Assembly (NCBI RefSeq): GCF_024198175.1
Contig: NZ_JAJVKV010000011.1
Coordinates: forward strand, 283,670 to 347,669
Direction of reading: 5' to 3'
Length of the DNA stretch: 64,000 nt
DNA from: Pyxidicoccus xibeiensis
GTDB lineage: Bacteria > Myxococcota > Myxococcia > Myxococcales > Myxococcaceae
Under the pieces are notes generated by a model, which saw only the letters and a program-made list of their open reading frames with translations, had not been told where the DNA came from and made no database searches. Positions 1 to 8,817 of this stretch are shown piece after piece; positions within the stretch are counted from its first letter, which is position 1; each line of letters begins with the position of its first letter. The translations under genes and the position numbers were made by a program.

Positions 1-63
1 CTCACGGGCCGTCTTCGCGTCCACCTCGTTGCTCATCTCGCGTCCCGTGTCCTGTGCGGCCAT
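1..63 (-). CDS. Partial gene, 5' end only
   Basis: An ATG at 63 (minus strand) opens a frame that runs off the left edge, giving 21 residues that begin MAAQDTGREMSNEVDAKTAR. A second in-frame ATG lies ten codons in. The start overlaps the thiolase stop codon in the arrangement TGATG, so the two genes are probably co-transcribed and translationally coupled. Too little is visible to name the product. A partner in acyl-CoA metabolism would fit the neighbour, but that is only inference. Confidence 0.5.
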   Translation of the reverse strand, partial: MAAQDTGREMSNEVDAKTARE

Positions 64-1259
64 CAGAGTGCCTCGACCAGCACCGCGATGCCCTGGCCGC
101 CGCCGATGCAGGCAGACCCGATACCATAGCGAGCGCCGCGACGCTTCAGCTCGTACACCAGCGTGGTGGTGATGCGAGCCCCCGAGGCCCCCAGCGGGTG
201 GCCCACGGCGATGGCGCCGCCGTTGACGTTGGTCCTGTCACGCGGCAGGCCCAGCTCCTTCTCCACCGCGAGGTACTGCGGCGCGAAGGCCTCGTTGACC
301 TCGAACAGGTCCACGTCCGACAGCTGGCACTGCGCGCGCTCCAGCAGCCGGCGGATGGCCGGCGCCGGGCCGATGCCCATGACTTTCGGGTCACACCCGG
401 ACACGCCCCAGTTCACCAGCCGGGCCATGGGCTTCAGGCCGTGCTTCTCCACGAAGCTGCGCGTGGCCATCACCATGGAGCCCGCGCCGTCGCAGATGCC
501 GCTGGCCGCGCCCGCGTGCACCACGCCGTCCTTCTTGAAGACCTTGGGCAGCTTTCGCAGCCCCTCCACCGTGGTGTCCGGACGGTTGTGCTCGTCGCGC
601 GAGACGACGGTGTCGCCCTTCTTCCCCTTGAGGGTGACGGGGACGATTTCGTCGTTGAGCCGGCCCGCCTCCTGCGCGGCGGCGAAGCGCTTCTGCGTGA
701 GGACCGCGTACTCGTCCACCTGGTCCTGGGTGAGCGAGTAGTCCACCGCGAGCTGCTCGGCGGTGAGCGCCATGGCCTGGCCGGTGTAGCTGTCGGTGAG
801 GGCCGTCCAGAGCATGTCCTCCAGCCCTCCCTTGCCCAGCGGGAGGCCCCAGCGGGCGCCGCGGATGACGTGGGGCGCCTGGCTCATGGACTCCGTGCCG
901 CCGGCCAGCACGCAGGCCGCCTGGTCGGTGAGCATCATCTCGGCCGCGGTGACGAACGCCTGGAAGCCGGAGCCGCACAGCCGGTTGACGCCCAGCGCGG
1001 GCACGGGCACGGGCACCCCGGTGCGCAAGCCCACGTGACGCGGCAGGTAGATGGCGTCCGAGCTGGTCTGCACGACGTTGCCGTACACCACGTGCTGGAC
1101 CTGCTCCGGGGACACCTTCGCCTGGGCGAGGGCCGCCCGGGCCGACTCCACGGCGAGGTCGGTGGCGCTGAGGTCCTTCAGGGCTCCCCCGTAGGTACCG
1201 AACGGGGTGCGCTTGCCGGACAGGAAGTAGATCTCCTCGGTCTTGGACACGCTCTTCAT
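63..1259 (-). CDS. Acetyl-CoA acetyltransferase (thiolase)
   Basis: Full-length 398-residue thiolase, the usual size of the family. It joins or cleaves acyl-CoA and acetyl-CoA, as in beta-oxidation or acetoacetyl-CoA formation. The three signature sites are present: the nucleophilic Cys in NRLCGSGFQAF near residue 90, the His in GGAIAVGHPLGASGA near residue 350, and the C-terminal Cys in ACIGGGQG. It starts at ATG 1259 and is followed by another gene through a TGATG overlap. A strong hairpin lies 26-46 nt upstream of the start. Whether it is degradative or biosynthetic cannot be decided here. Confidence 0.95.
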   Translation of the reverse strand: MKSVSKTEEIYFLSGKRTPFGTYGGALKDLSATDLAVESARAALAQAKVSPEQVQHVVYGNVVQTSSDAIYLPRHVGLRTGVPVPVPALGVNRLCGSGFQAFVTAAEMMLTDQAACVLAGGTESMSQAPHVIRGARWGLPLGKGGLEDMLWTALTDSYTGQAMALTAEQLAVDYSLTQDQVDEYAVLTQKRFAAAQEAGRLNDEIVPVTLKGKKGDTVVSRDEHNRPDTTVEGLRKLPKVFKKDGVVHAGAASGICDGAGSMVMATRSFVEKHGLKPMARLVNWGVSGCDPKVMGIGPAPAIRRLLERAQCQLSDVDLFEVNEAFAPQYLAVEKELGLPRDRTNVNGGAIAVGHPLGASGARITTTLVYELKRRGARYGIGSACIGGGQGIAVLVEAL

Positions 1260-1284
1260 GGTGGTCGTCTACCTACTCTCATGG

Positions 1285-1305
1285 GGCGCGCGGTGCACGC
1301 GCGCC
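1285..1305 (-). terminator. GC hairpin between membrane gene and thiolase
   Basis: A perfect 8-bp stem, GGCGCGCG (1285-1292) with CGCGCGCC (1298-1305), closes a 5-nt loop. It lies in the 75-nt gap between two minus-strand genes. No T-run follows on the minus strand, so it may be a weak terminator or simply structure in the thiolase leader. Confidence 0.4.
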
Positions 1306-1334
1306 GTGACGTCGTGAGGTGTGGGGCGGGGTCG

Positions 1335-1985
1335 TCAGGAGAGCCGCCGTCCCAGGAAGGCGCTGGCGACGATGGCAAGGGCCATGACGGTCCACAACAA
1401 GCCTTGCAGGTTCTGCCGCCGAATCTCCTTGCGGCCGAGCCCCTGGTACCAGGAACGCCCGGCTTCCACGCGTCCTTCCCACGTGAAGCCCGTCGGGGCG
1501 GGGGTGAGCCCCTCCATCCGCCGCAGGTGGGCGCGCAGCAGGCGCTCGGGCGAAGCGTCCTCCAGTGAACCCGAGCGGTAGACGCCCGGCACCTCCAGGG
1601 CGGGGCGGCGGTAGCCGGCGGTGATGACGAAGCCCTCGGGCGCCAGCGGCGTGAGGAAGTAGAGACGGGGCGTGCCGTCCTGGCCCCGGTGGAGCGTGGC
1701 GAAGACGCGCTCGCCGGGGTGGCCCCAGTCATAGGAGCGCGTGGCGCGCTGGAGGCGGGGCTTCTCCTCGTGGCTGCCCAGCGGCACGAAGCCGAGCGCC
1801 TGCAGCTGCGTGGCCAGCGGGCCGAGCTCCAGCGGGAGGTCCATCTGGTCCGCGGGGGCCTCGGGCTCCACGCGCACGCTGCCGGGGAAGAGGTAGAGGA
1901 TGGCGCGCCAGAGGTTGAGCGCCAGCAGGACGCAGGCGAGCACCAGGCCGGCGACGGCGATGCCCAGCTCGACGAGGATGTTCAT
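1335..1985 (-). CDS. Membrane-anchored protein of unknown function
   Basis: A 216-residue protein starting MNILVELGIAVAGLVLACVL. The frame extends upstream to 2045, but the added stretch is a Pro/Arg-rich leader and the ATG at 1985 sits directly before a clear transmembrane helix (about residues 5-27). A second hydrophobic helix lies at the C-terminus (MALAIVASAFLGRRLS). The middle is soluble and has no motif I recognise. It sits on the minus strand between the isomerase and thiolase genes and may be co-transcribed with them. Confidence 0.75.
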   Translation of the reverse strand: MNILVELGIAVAGLVLACVLLALNLWRAILYLFPGSVRVEPEAPADQMDLPLELGPLATQLQALGFVPLGSHEEKPRLQRATRSYDWGHPGERVFATLHRGQDGTPRLYFLTPLAPEGFVITAGYRRPALEVPGVYRSGSLEDASPERLLRAHLRRMEGLTPAPTGFTWEGRVEAGRSWYQGLGRKEIRRQNLQGLLWTVMALAIVASAFLGRRLS

Positions 1986-2078
1986 GCGCAAGGAGGGACC
2001 TCGAGGACGTGGCGGCCGAGGCGCCGGAGGGCGGGGACCGGGCACCCTACCGGAAAGCGGAGGCCCGGTGCGCCCGCT

Positions 2079-2735
2079 TCAGCGCCGGGACGCCGTCGAG
2101 GGCAGGTCGCGCCAGCGCTCGAGGTCCACCTGGGACACGGGGTCCTCGCCCCGCAGGAACTGCTCCAGGTGCTCCAGCGAGTCCACGCCGAAGAACACCT
2201 CCCCGTCCGCGAGGATGGTGGGGACGCCGAAGGCCCCGGCGGCGAGCGCCTCCTCGGTGTTGCGGCGCACGCGCTCCTTCACCTCGGGCGTCCCGGCGGC
2301 GGCCAGCAGCGCCGGGGCGTCGAGCCCGGCGGCCTGGAGGGCGGCGCCCACGGCCTCGGGCGTCTCCGCGCCCTTCCCTCCCCCCCAGACGGAAGCATAG
2401 AGGGCGGACACCAGCCGGCCCCGGGCCTCCAGGTCCTCCACGGCCGCCGTCACCCGGAGCGCGAGCAGCGGGTTGAACGGGTGCGAGGGCGGCGGCACGA
2501 GCGGCACGCCGAACCCATGGGCGATGCGGTACGTGTGCTTGAAGACGTAGACGCGCTTGGGCGGAATCTCCGCCGGCCCCACGCTGCCGAGCGCGTTGAG
2601 CAGGCCCGCCAGCAGCACGGGCACGGGCTCCACGACGCGGCCATGGCGCGCGGCGAGGGCGGGCATGCGCGTCCAGGCGAGGTAGGCGTAGGGCGACAGG
2701 TAGTCCAGGCAGAAGCGGAGGGGAGCTCGGGCCAT
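2079..2735 (-). CDS. 2-hydroxychromene-2-carboxylate isomerase family (DsbA/GST-kappa fold)
   Basis: A 218-residue protein with the N-terminal motif CLDYLSPYAYLAW. The Ser-Pro-Tyr replaces the CxxC of true DsbA oxidoreductases and is typical of the GSH-dependent HCCA isomerase/GST-kappa family, in which this Ser activates glutathione. The later segment FGVPTILADGEVFFGVDSLE contains the cis-proline (VPT) and terminal helix of the thioredoxin-like fold. The natural substrate is unknown, since no naphthalene-degradation genes are nearby. It lies 49 nt downstream of the kinase gene on the same strand. Confidence 0.88.
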   Translation of the reverse strand: MARAPLRFCLDYLSPYAYLAWTRMPALAARHGRVVEPVPVLLAGLLNALGSVGPAEIPPKRVYVFKHTYRIAHGFGVPLVPPPSHPFNPLLALRVTAAVEDLEARGRLVSALYASVWGGGKGAETPEAVGAALQAAGLDAPALLAAAGTPEVKERVRRNTEEALAAGAFGVPTILADGEVFFGVDSLEHLEQFLRGEDPVSQVDLERWRDLPSTASRR

Positions 2736-2784
2736 GCGGGAACTCTAGCCCCGTCCGGCATCTGCCTCACGGCATCCGGTGCGC

Positions 2785-5700
2785 TCAGGCGCTCTGCCGG
2801 ACACCCGCGCGCCGCTGGAGCGCCCCGCGAAGGGAGCTGGCCATCGCCAGCAGGTTGGTGGCCCGCGCCTCGGTGAAGAGCGCCTCCGCCGCCTCCAGCT
2901 CCGCCACGGCGGCCTCCGTCCCGTTCGCACGCTCCGCGAGCGACAGCCGCACCAACCCCATCTGCAGCACGTTGCCCGTCAGCTCGCCCAGCGCCAGCGC
3001 GCGCCGCAGGTGCGCGCCGCCCTCGTCCCCGGGCAGCAGCGCCGCCACCGCGCGGCGGGCGAGGATTTCGTCCCACGGGTTGGCGAGCATCGGATCCAAC
3101 GCCCGTGTCAGCGCCGCCTCCGCGGCCTCCGCCGCCGCCAGCGTGTTCCCCTGCTCCCGCTCGAAGCGGGACTGGTACACGCGCAGCAGCGTCTCCATGC
3201 GCAGGCCGTTCTCCCGCGCCGCGACCAGCGCCTTGGGCAGGGACTGGCGCGCCGCCGCCGCGTCCTCGAAGAGCACGTCCCGGCACGCCTGGTACACCTG
3301 CACGTGGGCCTGCAGCCACCGGTCTCCGGGCAGCACCCCCACCAGCGTCTCCCCGCGCGTCACCACCGCCGCCACGTGCTCGTGCTCGCCGCGCTCCAGG
3401 TAGTAGGGCGGCGTGAAGAGGGCCAGGTTGCGCTCCATCAGCCGGGGGTTGCCCAGCCGCCGCACCAGGTCCGTCTTCTCCGTGAAGGCCGGGACGAAGG
3501 CCGCGCCGTCCCCGGTGAAGGCCGCGCGCGACACCACCGAGAACAGATGGAAGGCGCGCACGTCGGTGAACCCGTGCGCCTCCGCCACCGCGTACCCGTC
3601 GCGCGTGGCCTGCGCGTCCAGTGGCTCGCCGCGCAGCGCCAGGTTCATGTTCATCATGTAGCCGCCCATCCCCAGCGCCCACGCCAGGCGCCGCGGCAGC
3701 CGGCCCATCACCTCGCGCAGCCCGCGCAGCCGCTCCAGCTGCTCGAACTGCGACTCCAGCACGCCCGCGAAGCGGCCCGTGTACGCGCACAGCACCGCCG
3801 GGGCCAGCAGCGTCGCGGCGCGGTACGGCGACACCTCGGGCTGCTCGGTTTCCACGCGCGCCAGCAGCGCCGTCAGGTCCGCCGTGCGGCCGACGATGGC
3901 CAGCGCCATGCCCTGGAGGATCTGCAGCTCCGCCTTCTTCCAGAAGACATCCTGGGGCGAGGCATACGCGTCCGCCTCCCGCTCCCGGAACAGCTCCCGC
4001 AGCCGCGCGGGACGCTCGGCCTCCGGCGCCGCGCACGCGGCCTCCAGGGCCGCCGCCGCCTGCCGCCGCCCCTCCTCCAGGTCCACCGTGGCCGCCCAGT
4101 GCGCGAAGAGCTTCTCCACGAACTTCAGCGAAATCGGCGGGTCGCTCGAGTAGCCCACCTCCACCATCGTCACCCAGATGCGCAAGAGCAGCCTGTCACG
4201 CCCGGGGAAGTCCGGCGCGGCCTCCAGCAGCGCCGCCGCCTCCTTCAGGAGCAGCGTCGCCTCCAGCAGCGCCTGCGCTTCGATGGCCGCCCGGCCCGCG
4301 TCCAGCAGCGGACCGATGGCCAGCTCCGGCTCCGACGAGCGCAGGTAGTGCCAGCCCACCGTGCGCGACAGGTCCGAGCGCTGCGAGTGCAGCGTCTGGA
4401 GCGCCAGCGCCACCTGGCCATGCGCCACCCGCCGCACGTCCTCGGGCGTGGTGTCGTAGACGGCCTGGTGCACGGTGTCGTGCGTGAAGATGTAGCGGCC
4501 CTCCACCTCCTGGAGGAACTGCCGCTCGACGATGCCGTCCAGCACCGCGAACAGCTCCACCTCGGGCAGCTCCGCGAGCGCGCGCACCATCGGCAGCTCC
4601 AGGCTGCGGCCCGCGGGCGCCAGCTTGCGCAAGAGCGCCACCTGCTCCGGCGGCGCGGTGCCCAGGCGCGCCAGCACCGCGTCCTGGATGCTGGCGGGCA
4701 GGGGCCGGGTGTCCAGCCCCTCCGCCGCCGTCCACCGGCCGCCCACGCGCGCCAGCGCGTTCTCCTCCACCAGCGCGCGCAGGCACTCGGTGGCGAAGAA
4801 GGCGTTGCCGCCCGTGGTGGCGTGCAGCCGCGTCACGAAGCCCTCGGGCACCGACAGGCCGGGCAGCGCCAGCTCCACCAGCGTGCGCACGTGCTCGGCG
4901 GCCAGCGGCTCCAGGTCCATGCGCGTGGTGAGCTTCTCGTCCACCGTCTGGAAGGCCAGGCTCAGCCGGCTCAGCTCGCCGGAGCGGAACGTGCCCACCA
5001 CCATGCCGCGCGTGCCGTGCAGCGTGCGGATGAGCACGTTGAGGACCTCCAGCGTGGCGCTGTCCGCCCACTGCAAGTCCTCGAAGCACAGCACCAGCGT
5101 CATCTGCCGTCCCAGCGCCTGCACCCACTCGGCCAGCGCGCCGAAGAAGGCCAGCTTCTCCTCGCCCACCGCCTGGGGCACCGCGACGGCGTCCGGCCCC
5201 AGCCCGGGCAAGAGCCGCCCCAGCTTCGGCGACAGCCGCTCCAAGAGCTCCACCGGCGTGTGCGGCAGCAGGCAGCGCAGCGCCTGCGTGATCGGCGCCA
5301 GCGGCGCCTGGCCCTCGGCCCGGCACTGCCCGCGGCCGAAGGGCAGCTCCGCCAGCTTCGCCTGCAGCTCGAACTCCTGGAGCAGCCGCGTCTTGCCCAC
5401 GCCCGCCGGCGCGCCGATGAGCACCGCGTGTGACTGGCCCCAGTCCGCCTCGGCCAGCGCGTTCATCAGCGCTTCCAGCTCCGCCCCGCGCCCCACCACC
5501 TCCGGCACGTGCAGGTAGCTGGCGCGCGCCGACAGCGTCTCCTCCGGCAGCGGCTCACCGCTGGCGTGGCACAGCGCCTCCAGCAGCTCGCCGGCGTCCT
5601 GGAAGCGCTCGCGCGGGTCCTTGGCCAGCAGCGTGAGGATGAGCTCCTCCAGCCGCGGCTCCACGGGGCATATCGTGGACGGCCTCGGCGGCGGGCGCGT

Positions 5701-6492
5701 CAGGTGGTCCGCCAGCAGCGCCGCCGGGGTGTTGCGCTTGAAGGGCAGCCGGCCCGCGACGAGGTAGTAGGCCATCACCCCCAGCGAGTAGAGGTCCGCG
5801 CGCCCGTCGATGCTCGCGCCGCGCTGCCACTCCGGGGCCAGGTACTCCAGCGTGCCCTTGAGCCGCCCGGGGCTGGGCGTGCCCAGCTGGTGCATGACGC
5901 CGAAGTCCATCAGCTTCACCGCGCCGGAGCGGGTGATGCGCACGTTGCTGGCCTTGATGTCGCAGTGCACGTACAGCCGCGAGTGCAGGAAGGCCAGCAC
6001 CTGCGCCATCTGGATGAGCACCCGGTACAGCGTCGGCGTGTCCAGCGGCGTGTCTCGCACCAGCGAGCTCAGGTCCTTGCCGTCCACCACCTCCATGGTG
6101 ATGAAGCGGTTGCCGGCCTCCGTCATGCCCCAGTCGAAGACCTTCAGCGTGCCGGGGTGCTGCAGCTTCTTCATCGCGAAGAACTCGTGCCGGAACATCA
6201 GCACCAGCTCCTCCGTCTTCGCGACCGTCAGCCCCGCGGGGACCTGCATCTCCTTGAGCGCCACCTTGCGCTGCTCGTGCAGGTCCGCCGCCAGCCAGAT
6301 GCGGCCCATGCCGCCCTCGCCCAGCAGCCCCTCCACCCGGTAGCGCCCCGTCACCACCATGCCCACATCCAGCGAGCGGCGCTCCCCGTCCCCCGCCACC
6401 GGCAGGGTGATGGGCGTACGCAGGCGGTCCCCCCATGAACTTGGAGGACGGCTGCGCTCGTCCAGGACGGCTGTCTTCTCCTCGTCGCTCAC
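2785..6492 (-). CDS. Ser/Thr protein kinase fused to AAA-type ATPase/TPR module
   Basis: 1235 residues with a GTG start at 6492. The N-terminal kinase domain (about 50-305) has the Gly loop GEGGMGRIW (58-66), Lys80 in VALKEM, the catalytic loop HCDIKASNV, DFGV and an APE-like LAPEW. The catalytic-loop Arg is Cys (HCD rather than HRD), so it may not need activation-loop phosphorylation. From about 340 there is a large ATPase region with a Walker A motif GAPAGVGKTRLL and a Walker-B-like LVLCFEDLQWAD. A helical TPR-like C-terminal half follows. No transmembrane helix is evident. This architecture is common in Myxococcaceae signalling, and the target is unknown. Confidence 0.92.
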   Translation of the reverse strand: MSDEEKTAVLDERSRPPSSWGDRLRTPITLPVAGDGERRSLDVGMVVTGRYRVEGLLGEGGMGRIWLAADLHEQRKVALKEMQVPAGLTVAKTEELVLMFRHEFFAMKKLQHPGTLKVFDWGMTEAGNRFITMEVVDGKDLSSLVRDTPLDTPTLYRVLIQMAQVLAFLHSRLYVHCDIKASNVRITRSGAVKLMDFGVMHQLGTPSPGRLKGTLEYLAPEWQRGASIDGRADLYSLGVMAYYLVAGRLPFKRNTPAALLADHLTRPPPRPSTICPVEPRLEELILTLLAKDPRERFQDAGELLEALCHASGEPLPEETLSARASYLHVPEVVGRGAELEALMNALAEADWGQSHAVLIGAPAGVGKTRLLQEFELQAKLAELPFGRGQCRAEGQAPLAPITQALRCLLPHTPVELLERLSPKLGRLLPGLGPDAVAVPQAVGEEKLAFFGALAEWVQALGRQMTLVLCFEDLQWADSATLEVLNVLIRTLHGTRGMVVGTFRSGELSRLSLAFQTVDEKLTTRMDLEPLAAEHVRTLVELALPGLSVPEGFVTRLHATTGGNAFFATECLRALVEENALARVGGRWTAAEGLDTRPLPASIQDAVLARLGTAPPEQVALLRKLAPAGRSLELPMVRALAELPEVELFAVLDGIVERQFLQEVEGRYIFTHDTVHQAVYDTTPEDVRRVAHGQVALALQTLHSQRSDLSRTVGWHYLRSSEPELAIGPLLDAGRAAIEAQALLEATLLLKEAAALLEAAPDFPGRDRLLLRIWVTMVEVGYSSDPPISLKFVEKLFAHWAATVDLEEGRRQAAAALEAACAAPEAERPARLRELFREREADAYASPQDVFWKKAELQILQGMALAIVGRTADLTALLARVETEQPEVSPYRAATLLAPAVLCAYTGRFAGVLESQFEQLERLRGLREVMGRLPRRLAWALGMGGYMMNMNLALRGEPLDAQATRDGYAVAEAHGFTDVRAFHLFSVVSRAAFTGDGAAFVPAFTEKTDLVRRLGNPRLMERNLALFTPPYYLERGEHEHVAAVVTRGETLVGVLPGDRWLQAHVQVYQACRDVLFEDAAAARQSLPKALVAARENGLRMETLLRVYQSRFEREQGNTLAAAEAAEAALTRALDPMLANPWDEILARRAVAALLPGDEGGAHLRRALALGELTGNVLQMGLVRLSLAERANGTEAAVAELEAAEALFTEARATNLLAMASSLRGALQRRAGVRQSA

Positions 6493-6779
6493 GAAGGTGG
6501 GGTGGACCCGGCGGGTCAGCGGAATCCAGGGGTCAAAGGACTATCACGTTTCCATGGGACCGGCACATTCCATTGTCACTGAGGCACATGGCACGCGGAG
6601 GGCCCTGACACATGTAACAGCGGAACGGCGCTCCGTGTCGTGACGGCAAGCGTCAGCCGTTGCGAGCCCCGGCCGCGTGCCTGCCCGACGGCCCTGCCTG
6701 AGGGGCGCTGTGGGTGGGTGCACATCCTTCCTCGCGGGGACGCCAACCAAGGGGCTGTGCCCCGCGAGGGAGGCGGACG
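6493..6779. other. Divergent intergenic region, kinase / protease
   Basis: This 287-nt gap separates two divergent genes and must hold both promoters. I see no convincing sigma-70 pair. A small stem, ACGGC (6643-6647) with GCCGT (6656-6660), competes with an overlapping TGACG/CGTCA stem. An SD-like GGGAGGCGG precedes the protease ATG. A GGCAC...TTG match near 6570 has the wrong spacing for sigma-54. Confidence 0.4.
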
Positions 6780-7463
6780 ATGCGAGCGGGCTCGAAGCGG
6801 TGGCGGAGGTGGGCGTCGGCCCTGGCGGGCCTGGCATTGGCGGCATGTGAGGGACGGCCTGCGGAGGCGCCTCGGGACGACGCCGCGCCCGCGGACGTGG
6901 AGGACGTGGAGGCGGCCACGGTGACGCTGGACGCGGGCCACTGCGCGGGCGTGGTGGTGGAGGACGGCCGGCACGCGCTCACCGCCGCGCACTGTGTCCG
7001 TCCGGCCCAGAGGCGGGTGGAGGTGTCGTTCCTGGACGGACAGCGGCTGGCTGGCACCTACGTCGACGTGGACCGGGGGCGCGACGTGGCGGTCATCCGG
7101 TTGGATGAGCGGGCGCCGGTGCGGCCCCTGGACGTGGCGGACGCCCTGCCCGCGCCCGGTGACGGGCTGGTGTTCGCCGGCCGGAACGACCGTCCGGGCG
7201 AGCCGCAGGAGGCGATGGTGGAGCGGCTGGGCCCGTGTCCCTCGCTGCCCGGAGTCCCCGCCGCGCTCTTCACCACCATGCGGGGCGAGCCGGGGGACTC
7301 GGGCGCGCCGCTGGTCGACTTGCAGATGCGGGTGGTGGGCCTGGTGCACGGCGGCGCGGCCTGCCGCATCGCCACGCCCACGAATGGCCTGGGCATGCGC
7401 GTGCAGGAGCTGTCCGGGCAGGGCCCTCGGATGGCGCGAAAGGGACCCGCCCGGCCGCGCTAG
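6780..7463 (+). CDS. Trypsin-like serine protease lipoprotein
   Basis: 227 residues. The ATG at 6780 is preceded by a good SD (GAGGGAGGCGG) and opens a lipoprotein signal (RRWASALAGLALAAC, Cys about residue 22). The frame is open further upstream from 6714, but that extension is not signal-like. The S1 triad is visible: His in TAAHCV, Asp in RGRDVAVIRLD and Ser in GEPGDSGAPLV. It is expected to cleave peptides from the outer face of a membrane. At about 200 mature residues it is compact, with no extra domain. It resembles the trypsin-like proteases that are abundant in myxobacteria, and the substrate is unknown. Confidence 0.9.
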   Translation: MRAGSKRWRRWASALAGLALAACEGRPAEAPRDDAAPADVEDVEAATVTLDAGHCAGVVVEDGRHALTAAHCVRPAQRRVEVSFLDGQRLAGTYVDVDRGRDVAVIRLDERAPVRPLDVADALPAPGDGLVFAGRNDRPGEPQEAMVERLGPCPSLPGVPAALFTTMRGEPGDSGAPLVDLQMRVVGLVHGGAACRIATPTNGLGMRVQELSGQGPRMARKGPARPR

Positions 7464-7559
7464 CCCACCGGCCGGACGGCCAGGCTGGCGTCGGTTGCCC
7501 GCTGCTCCGCTGCTTCCGAACTTGTGCCGTGCGGCGTGAGCACACACGGAGGCGACACC

Positions 7560-7862
7560 ATGGCGGGCAACAAGGGCAAGGGTCCCAACGACGAGCATCC
7601 CCGGGGCGAGAACTTCCAGCCCCGCAACCGGGGGCAGATGGAGGACGCGCAGGACCGCGGCGCGGCCGAGGTGGCCCGCCGGCTGGCGAGCGAGCGCGAC
7701 GCCAACCGGGGCCCCCACTCGGACACGACGTGGGAGGAGCGCGTCGAGCGCGGCGAGGAGTGGACCACGGAGAAGGTGCCCGAGCGCGAGGCCCGGGGCG
7801 ACGAGGAGCCGAACTCCGAGGTGTCCCGCCGGGGGTTGGTGAATCCCCCACCTGAGGAGTAG
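7560..7862 (+). CDS. Small hydrophilic protein of unknown function
   Basis: 100 residues starting MAGNKGKGPNDEHPRG. The ATG at 7560 was chosen because CGGAGGCGACACC lies directly before it. The protein is extremely rich in Glu, Arg, Asn and Gly, with no hydrophobic core, and is probably disordered. Such composition is seen in stress- or desiccation-related hydrophilins, but no family motif is recognised. It stands alone between the protease and a receiver gene on the same strand. GC-biased codon use supports it being a real gene. Confidence 0.65.
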   Translation: MAGNKGKGPNDEHPRGENFQPRNRGQMEDAQDRGAAEVARRLASERDANRGPHSDTTWEERVERGEEWTTEKVPEREARGDEEPNSEVSRRGLVNPPPEE

Positions 7863-7932
7863 GGCCCTCACCCGCCGGGGGCGGACGCTCCAGGCCGCGC
7901 CCGGCGAGGCGAGACACCCGGTGGGGCCCCCG

Positions 7933-7949
7933 CACCCCGAGCGGGGGTG
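7933..7949 (+). terminator. Hairpin downstream of hydrophilic protein gene
   Basis: CACCCC (7933-7938) pairs with GGGGTG (7944-7949) around a 5-nt loop, and flanking G/C tracts offer alternative registers. It follows the stop codon by 70 nt. No U-tract follows, so it is at best a weak terminator. Confidence 0.35.
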
Positions 7950-8063
7950 GCGCGGACCCCTTGCTCGGCGTGCGCGGTGCGGTGATGCTGGAGGCGCAGT
8001 CGAAAGGAACCGGCGCGCTCGGTCCTGGCCGATCGCCTCACCCACCCTGGGAGTCGGAGCACC

Positions 8064-8471
8064 GTGAAGCCGAAGGTCCTCATCGTGGAGAACTCCTGGA
8101 CGATGCGGGAGACGCTGCGCCTCCTGCTCTCCGGCGATTTCGACTGCACCACGGCGGCGGACGGAGAATCCGGTCTCGCGCAGGCCCTGGCGGACCCGCC
8201 GGACGCGGTGCTGTCCGACGTGAACATGGACGGCATGGACGGCTACGAGCTGTGCCGCCGCCTCCGCGCCGAGCCCTCGCTGAAGGACATCCCGGTCGTC
8301 TTCGTCAGCGGCTATCCCGCGCGTGAGGACGTCGGCCCGGACCAGGGCGCCCCGGATGCGTACCTCGTCAAGCCGGCGAAGCCCACGATGCTCATCGCCC
8401 AGCTCCACGCGCTGCTGCGGCGGGACGGCGGAATCCCGCCTCCCGCCAAGGCCATGGGCAAGAAGGGCTGA
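8064..8471 (+). CDS. Single-domain response regulator
   Basis: A 135-residue stand-alone receiver with a GTG start at 8064. The phospho-acceptor Asp lies in AVLSDVNMDGMDG near residue 53, the conserved Ser in VVFVSGYP and the Lys in YLVKPAKP. The first acidic position reads VENSWTMRE, so one of the usual two N-terminal acidic residues is missing (EN), which may weaken Mg binding. There is no output domain, so it probably relays phosphate or binds a partner. No kinase is adjacent. Confidence 0.9.
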   Translation: MKPKVLIVENSWTMRETLRLLLSGDFDCTTAADGESGLAQALADPPDAVLSDVNMDGMDGYELCRRLRAEPSLKDIPVVFVSGYPAREDVGPDQGAPDAYLVKPAKPTMLIAQLHALLRRDGGIPPPAKAMGKKG

Positions 8472-8472
8472 G

Positions 8473-8817
8473 TCAGCTCCCCCGGTACGTGGAGTAGCCG
8501 AAGGGGCTCAGCAGCAGCGGCACGTGGTAGTGCTCGTCGGGCGCGGCCAGCTCGAACACCACCGTCACGGACGGGTAGAAGCCCTTCACGCCGAGCGTGC
8601 GGAAGTACGCGCCCGTGTCGAAGGCCATCCGGTAGACGCCCGGCTCCACGCGGGCGCCCTGCGGCAGGAAGTCGCGCACGCGCCCGTCGTCGTTGGTGAC
8701 TCCGCGCGCCAGCTCCTTCCAGGTGCCCGAGGGCCCCTGCACTTCCAGGGTGATGGGGACGCCCGCGGCGGGGCGGCCCCGGTTCGTATCGAGGACGTGG
8801 GTGGAAAGAGTGCTCAT
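8473..8817 (-). CDS. uraH: 5-hydroxyisourate hydrolase (transthyretin-like)
   Basis: 114 residues starting MSTLSTHVLDTNRGRPAAG. It hydrolyses 5-hydroxyisourate to OHCU, the second step of urate breakdown. Both family signatures are present: the N-terminal HVLDT-RGRPAAGVP and the C-terminal YHVPLLLSPFGYSTYRGS ending in YRGS. The start at 8817 overlaps the OHCU decarboxylase stop by 4 nt (ATGA), so it is the last gene of the ureide operon. There is no periplasmic signal, so it acts in the cytoplasm. It lies tail-to-tail with the receiver gene, one base apart. Confidence 0.95.
   Translation of the reverse strand: MSTLSTHVLDTNRGRPAAGVPITLEVQGPSGTWKELARGVTNDDGRVRDFLPQGARVEPGVYRMAFDTGAYFRTLGVKGFYPSVTVVFELAAPDEHYHVPLLLSPFGYSTYRGS

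Noticed and set aside
54..1568. 504-residue plus-strand frame opposite the thiolase
   Set aside because: It is rich in His, Arg, Gly and Ala with no motif, and the minus strand encodes a complete thiolase. High G+C creates long antisense frames throughout the window.
2779..5433. 884-residue plus-strand frame opposite the kinase-ATPase
   Set aside because: Low-complexity His/Arg/Gln composition and full overlap with a gene that has intact kinase motifs.
6565..6585. Possible sigma-54 promoter (GGCAC then TTG)
   Set aside because: The spacing between the GG and TGC elements is off and the TTGC element is imperfect.
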